DNA of 64,000 nucleotides from Novosphingobium sp. AAP83. Its GTDB lineage: Bacteria; Pseudomonadota; Alphaproteobacteria; Sphingomonadales; Sphingomonadaceae. Made by a program: the position numbers and the translations under genes. Below the pieces are notes generated by a model. That model ran no database searches. It saw only the letters and a list, made by a program, of their open reading frames with translations, and was not told where the DNA came from. Shown here piece by piece: positions 59,977-64,000 of this stretch. How positions within the stretch are numbered: position 1 is the first letter of the stretch; the number at the start of each line of letters is the position of its first letter. The stretch lies in contig NZ_LJHY01000016.1 of the NCBI RefSeq assembly GCF_001295795.1, positions 62,001-126,000 of the forward strand. The letters are read 5' to 3'.

Positions 59977-61263
59977 TCAGGCCTTTCTGTTGCGTTCGAC
60001 AAGGCGAACTGCACCAAAGATAAAGAATAGCGCGATCGGGATCAGCGCTATGGTTTGGAAGCTTTGCTCAGCAGCATAAGCAAGCACTTGCTGAAGTTCA
60101 GGGCTGCCTGATTGGAGGGCGGCAAACGCGGCATCGCCGCCTGCCTTTTCCAGCTTGGCTGTGTCATAGATCGCGCCGAGTTGCGGCAGCACAAAATAGA
60201 TCGCCAGAGCGCCGGCAAAGCCGACCAGGCCGATCCCCCAAGGCCCGCTTTTGGGATAACGCCGTGAAACCGCCGCCAACATGGTGGGCCACATGAAGCA
60301 TACGCCGAAAGCCCATACAGTGGCGGCCACAAGCGCCGTCACCGGAGAGTTCGCAATGCTCAGCAGATAGAGGCCCAGGCTTGCGGGCAATGTACACATC
60401 AGCAGCAGCCCCATGTCGGAAAAGCGCTGGTCTAGGGCTCCGGCAAAATGGCGCATAATGAACATGATCGCCGAAACATAGACCAGCACGAGGATGCCCG
60501 GCATCCCAACCGTCTGGCTTAGCGTGACATCCACCCAAGCCCCCGGCGCAAGTTCGCTAGATGCGGTGAGGAACATGATGGCAAAGAACACCCAGAAGCC
60601 GGGTCGTTTGAATGGTTCGGCCATCATCTCGCCGAATGGAACGCCTGCGACCTTGCTTTCGGTTTGGGGGAACGAATGGCGTATCGCCCAAATTGCCAGA
60701 ACGACGCCCGGAATGATGCAGATGGCCACCAGTGCCTGCCATGGCAGATCGAGCCATTGGAAGAACGCAACGCTCATCAACCCGCCGACAATCAATCCAG
60801 CCGGCCACCATGCGTGGAGCGCGTTGAGCTTACCGGTCTTGTCATCGGAATAGAGCGTTGCGATCACGGGATTGATCGAGGCTTCTGTCGCTCCCCAGCC
60901 GAAACCCCAGATCACCATGGCAAGGTTTAGCAACAAAACCGTTGAAGACCCTGCGCCGCCAGCGCCCAGCACCAAAGCGGGTCCGACAATGTAGCAGGCA
61001 GCAGCAAACAGGATCACCCGCTTGGCACCGAAACGGTCAAGCAGGGGACTGATAACCAGCAAACTAAGCGCAAATCCGAGGAACGAATTGCCAAGCACAG
61101 TGCCGATCATCTCGCCCGAATGCTGCGCATCGATCGGATCGAGAAGTGCGACCTTCATCGCGCCCGCAGCGCCTGCGCGCACCGCGTTGGCGAGCGCCGC
61201 AATGAAAAGCGCCAGAACGCATATCCAGAAGATCGATTTTTTCCCGGCTGCTGTATTTTCCAT
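59977..61263 (-). CDS. MFS transporter (sugar permease-like)
   Basis: 428 residues from ATG 61263, with GGGGGAG seven bases upstream. It has about twelve membrane segments and an SPLLDRFGAKRV A-motif-like loop. WGFGWGATEASINPVIATLYSDDKTGKLNALHAWWPAG resembles the fucose-permease / sugar-proton branch of the MFS. It sits between two sugar-isomerase genes and probably carries the glycoside or its oxidised product across the inner membrane. Confidence 0.87.
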   Translation of the reverse strand: MENTAAGKKSIFWICVLALFIAALANAVRAGAAGAMKVALLDPIDAQHSGEMIGTVLGNSFLGFALSLLVISPLLDRFGAKRVILFAAACYIVGPALVLGAGGAGSSTVLLLNLAMVIWGFGWGATEASINPVIATLYSDDKTGKLNALHAWWPAGLIVGGLMSVAFFQWLDLPWQALVAICIIPGVVLAIWAIRHSFPQTESKVAGVPFGEMMAEPFKRPGFWVFFAIMFLTASSELAPGAWVDVTLSQTVGMPGILVLVYVSAIMFIMRHFAGALDQRFSDMGLLLMCTLPASLGLYLLSIANSPVTALVAATVWAFGVCFMWPTMLAAVSRRYPKSGPWGIGLVGFAGALAIYFVLPQLGAIYDTAKLEKAGGDAAFAALQSGSPELQQVLAYAAEQSFQTIALIPIALFFIFGAVRLVERNRKA

Positions 61264-61289
61264 GGTCGTTCTCCCCCTCATCGCAGTAT

Positions 61290-62336
61290 TTATTGCAAGC
61301 CAAGCACTTGGCGAACGAGGCCAATGTCAGCGCCAGTTCTGGCAAAATCGTCAAAGGCCTTGTCGGCCTTGCGGATCATGTGGCGGGCGATGAACGGAGC
61401 GCCTTCGGCTGCGCCCTGTTCCGGATGCTTGTAGGCACATTCCCATTCCAGTACGGCCCAGCCATCGTAGCCGTAGTGCGTCAACTTGGTGAAGATGCCG
61501 GTGAAATCGATCTGGCCATCACCCAATGATCTGAAACGGCCCGGACGATCTGCCCATCCCGAATATGAGCCGTAGACCCCGGCTTTACCGTTCGGCCGGA
61601 ACTCGGCATCTTTGACATGAAACGCTTTTATGCGGTCATGATAGAAATCGATGAACGCCAGATAATCAAGCTGCTGCAACATGAAGTGGCTGGGATCATA
61701 GAGAATATTGGCACGCGGGTGATTGCCGACTGCCGCCAGGAAGCGTTCGAAGGTCACCCCGTCATGCAAATCTTCACCGGGGTGCAATTCGTAGCAAACA
61801 TTGACGCCGTTTTCGTCAAACGCATTCAGGATAGGCGTCCAGCGGCGTGCGAGTTCAGCAAAGCCTTCTTCCACCAGCCCTGCTGGACGCTGCGGCCACG
61901 GATAAAACGTATGCCACAGCAACGCACCGGAAAAAGTAGCGTGCGCTTTTAAGCCAAAGCGGCGGCTAGCCTTTGCTGCAAGATGCAATTGCTGCACGGC
62001 CCATTCGGTGCGCGCTGCAACATTTCCGTGTAGATCGGCCGGAGCAAAGCCATCAAACATGCGGTCATAGGCAGGATGGCTTGCCACGAGTTGGCCTTGC
62101 AAATGCGTCGACAACTCGGTCACTTCGACGCCATTTTGCGCACAAATGCCCTTAATTTCGTCAACGTAATCCTGGCTTTCGGCGGCTAGCTTCAGATCAA
62201 ACAAGCGCGCGTCCCACGTGGGGATTTGCACACCCTTGTAGCCGAGATCAGCCATATACCGGGTAATGGAATCCAGCGAATTGAATGGCGCTTCATCGCT
62301 TGCGAATTGCGCAAGAAAGATCGCTGGGCCCTTCAT
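61290..62336 (-). CDS. sugar phosphate isomerase/epimerase (xylose-isomerase-like TIM barrel)
   Basis: 348 residues from ATG 62336, with GAAAGGGA upstream. Metal-site residues appear in VCYELHPGEDLHDG, NILYDPSHFMLQQLDY, KAFHVKDAEFRP and AVLEWECAYK. It is larger than the isomerase at 59112 and only distantly related. These longer members are found in operons with Gfo/Idh/MocA dehydrogenases and are linked to inositol and keto-sugar metabolism. Here it lies 11 bases after a Gfo/Idh/MocA gene. Confidence 0.87.
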   Translation of the reverse strand: MKGPAIFLAQFASDEAPFNSLDSITRYMADLGYKGVQIPTWDARLFDLKLAAESQDYVDEIKGICAQNGVEVTELSTHLQGQLVASHPAYDRMFDGFAPADLHGNVAARTEWAVQQLHLAAKASRRFGLKAHATFSGALLWHTFYPWPQRPAGLVEEGFAELARRWTPILNAFDENGVNVCYELHPGEDLHDGVTFERFLAAVGNHPRANILYDPSHFMLQQLDYLAFIDFYHDRIKAFHVKDAEFRPNGKAGVYGSYSGWADRPGRFRSLGDGQIDFTGIFTKLTHYGYDGWAVLEWECAYKHPEQGAAEGAPFIARHMIRKADKAFDDFARTGADIGLVRQVLGLQ

Positions 62337-62347
62337 GGCAGTCCCTT

Positions 62348-63487
62348 TCAAAGATCGGTCCAAACCGCGCCATCGCGGCTGGATTTGAGGCTGGCGCGCA
62401 GGAAGTTCATGCCCGCGAGCGCATCATGTATGGTGGCAAAACCGGGTTCGTCACCACTGGTGTCGCTTCCCCGAATTTTCGCACCGAAAGCCGCATAGAT
62501 GTTGGCGAAGGCCTCAAGGTAGCCCTCGGGGTGGCCTGCGGGTGTGCGCTGGATCGCCAGAATATCAGACGCAAGATAAGCCCGGTTAGCACCCGCATTC
62601 CAGATTTCGGTGGGCCGGTCGCGATAGGCGATGCGCATGGTGTTGGGCTCTTCCTGCCGCCAATGCAGCCCCGCTTCATCACACCACACATTGATGGCAA
62701 GGTCATTGATATCGCCGACCAGCACTTGACTTGCAGTCAAAGTCCCCTTGCCGCCGCCGGACAATCGCAAAAGCGCTGCGCCATCATCATCAATCCGGCG
62801 CCCTTCCAACATGGTCAGTTCCGCGCAAATCGAGACAATTCGTTCGCCTGTTATGAATTCAATCAAGTTCGCCGCATGGGTGCCGATATCGCCAAACGCG
62901 CCAGCCTCACCCGACAGCGCTGGATCGACACGCCATGCGGCTTGCTTGTTGTTTTCAAGGTCGGCCGCGCGCGAAAGCCAGTCTTGCGTGTACTTTACAG
63001 CCACGCGCCGGACTTTGCCGAACTGGCCTGACGTCACCAACCGGCGCGCTTGTTTGACCAGTGGATAGCCGGTGTAAGTGTGCGTGATGGCAATCAATCG
63101 TCCCGTGCGGGTTGCGGCATCGGCAATCGCCAGCGCCGCCTCAATGCTGTGGGCTAGCGGCTTGTCGATGATGACATCAAACCCTGCCTCCATCGCTGCG
63201 ATCGCGGGCGCTGCGTGCGCGTGATTTGGCGTGACGATCGATACGGCCTCGATCCGTTCACCCACCGCAAGTGCTGCCTCGCGTTCGAGCATTTCCGCCC
63301 ATGAACCATAGACCCGCGCAGGATCGACACCGAGCTGCTTGCCTGATGCCAGGGACTTTTCTGCGGAGGCCGAAAATGCCCCGGCAACCAGTTCCCAATT
63401 GCCGGCAATAGCAGCAGCGGTGCGATGGACAGCGCCAATGAACGCGCCTTGCCCGCCGCCAATCATGCCATAACGGACGGGCTTCAT
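62348..63487 (-). CDS. Gfo/Idh/MocA family oxidoreductase
   Basis: 379 residues. The NAD(P) motif is GMIGGGQGAFIG (7-18), followed by VSIVTPNHAHAAPAIAAMEAGFDVIIDKPLAHS (the EKP-type block, here DKP) and GDIGTHAANLIEF in the second domain, with the catalytic His. Members include glucose-fructose oxidoreductase, inositol dehydrogenase and ThuB, the partner of ThuA in trehalose use. It overlaps the preceding ThuA gene by four bases, which parallels the known ThuA-ThuB pairing. Confidence 0.9.
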   Translation of the reverse strand: MKPVRYGMIGGGQGAFIGAVHRTAAAIAGNWELVAGAFSASAEKSLASGKQLGVDPARVYGSWAEMLEREAALAVGERIEAVSIVTPNHAHAAPAIAAMEAGFDVIIDKPLAHSIEAALAIADAATRTGRLIAITHTYTGYPLVKQARRLVTSGQFGKVRRVAVKYTQDWLSRAADLENNKQAAWRVDPALSGEAGAFGDIGTHAANLIEFITGERIVSICAELTMLEGRRIDDDGAALLRLSGGGKGTLTASQVLVGDINDLAINVWCDEAGLHWRQEEPNTMRIAYRDRPTEIWNAGANRAYLASDILAIQRTPAGHPEGYLEAFANIYAAFGAKIRGSDTSGDEPGFATIHDALAGMNFLRASLKSSRDGAVWTDL

Positions 63488-64000
63488 GGCTTGCCGCTTT
63501 CCGCAGCCGTGTTCTGTGCCACGTTGGGTGAGCAGCCCTCACCTTCCAGCTTCAGCGCCCAGCGCACGCCGCCGGTCAACATGCCGCTAAATTCCGATTC
63601 GCTGAACGACGAGGCAGTATGGCCACCGGCTGAATAAAGCATCCGGCCTTTACCGACGCAGCGACTCCAGACGATCGGGTGATCGCTGCCCATAGCCAGC
63701 TCCTGGCCAAACGGGCCTTTTTGCACATAGGTTTTCTCGTCAAGCGTGGCGAGAACGGTGATGCCGCGGCGGCGCGGCGATTTGTCGAACGAATACCATT
63801 CATCGGTGCGTTCAACCGTGGCGGGCAGGTTGCGCGTGGCCGGGTGGTCGCGGTCCTCGATGCGCATCGTAGCCTTCTGGAACTGCGGGTCCATCGGATG
63901 CCCGATAAAGTGCGTGCCGATTACATTATCGACATACCATTCCCAAGCTTCATGCGAGTTATCGCCTGCTGCATGAATGCCAACGTAACCGCCACCGCCT
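63484..64000 (-). CDS. ThuA-like domain protein, 5' end beyond the window
   Basis: The frame is open from the right edge to the stop at 63484, giving the C-terminal 171 residues or so. GYVGIHAAGDNSHEAWEWY, HPMDPQFQKA, TDEWYSFDKSPRRR and PIVWSRCVGKGRMLYSAGGH match the ThuA domain and align with the ThuA protein at 55646. It precedes the Gfo/Idh/MocA gene with an ATGA overlap. The start and any signal peptide lie outside the window. Confidence 0.87.
   Translation of the reverse strand, partial: GGGGYVGIHAAGDNSHEAWEWYVDNVIGTHFIGHPMDPQFQKATMRIEDRDHPATRNLPATVERTDEWYSFDKSPRRRGITVLATLDEKTYVQKGPFGQELAMGSDHPIVWSRCVGKGRMLYSAGGHTASSFSESEFSGMLTGGVRWALKLEGEGCSPNVAQNTAAESGKP

Noticed and set aside
1..64000. 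Mobile element, CRISPR array, tRNA, rRNA or riboswitch
   Set aside because: No transposase or integrase frame, no regularly spaced repeats, no clover-leaf or rRNA-like sequence and no recognisable riboswitch core were found while reading both strands.

Overview
The window reads as a chromosome or large-plasmid segment of an alphaproteobacterium, most likely a sphingomonad (Novosphingobium/Sphingobium-like). This rests on a high-GC style, a TonB-dependent receptor, many single-component Rieske oxygenase alpha subunits, SDRs and acyl-CoA enzymes, and an L-rhamnose set of the aldolase-dehydrogenase fusion type. No rRNA, tRNA, CRISPR or insertion sequence was found, and no gap between genes exceeds 300 bases. 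Genes are dense, and many overlap by ATGA.

Region 1 (1-34.6 kb) is a catabolic island. From left: an ene-reductase fragment, an MFS transporter and an SDR (minus strand). Divergent from them is an operon of Baeyer-Villiger monooxygenase, Rieske oxygenase, TPP enzyme, aldehyde dehydrogenase and SMP-30-type hydrolase. Next come Rieske oxygenase / EthD-like / SDR / amidohydrolase and a class III CoA-transferase (minus). Two SDRs, a TetR regulator and two tandem TauD/TfdA dioxygenases follow (plus), then a third Rieske oxygenase (minus). After these are SnoaL-like proteins with SDRs (one frameshifted), and CoA-ester genes: crotonase, acetyl-CoA hydrolase/transferase family, CitE-like lyase, acyl-CoA dehydrogenases and a second class III CoA-transferase. 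An MFS transporter, a di-iron membrane hydroxylase and a Rieske ferredoxin complete it. The set fits ring hydroxylation, ketone-to-lactone conversion, ring opening, and beta-oxidation-like degradation of an alicyclic or terpenoid-like substrate. The substrate cannot be read from sequence.

Region 2 (34.9-46.9 kb) holds a TonB-dependent receptor and an L-rhamnose locus: DeoR regulator, MFS transporter, L-lactate dehydrogenase and FGGY kinase on the minus strand, facing the aldolase/dehydrogenase fusion and L-rhamnose isomerase on the plus strand. The aldolase gene carries an in-frame amber codon near its expected start. An Rrf2 regulator and an F420-dependent-NADP-oxidoreductase-like protein follow.

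Region 3 (47.0-54.0 kb) has a LacI regulator divergent from xylB-xylA with a perfect palindromic operator between them, then a TetR/sulfatase operon on the minus strand.

Region 4 (54.1-64.0 kb) has an SGNH lipoprotein facing a long minus-strand operon: ThuA, Gfo/Idh/MocA, sugar isomerase, MFS, sugar isomerase, gluconate-2-dehydrogenase-subunit-3-like protein, GMC oxidoreductase, ThuA, TetR. This gene set resembles loci that attack glycosides by oxidising the sugar at C3. With the rhamnose, xylose and sulfatase genes it suggests, as inference only, that the segment handles both sugar and aglycone parts of a glycosylated natural product.
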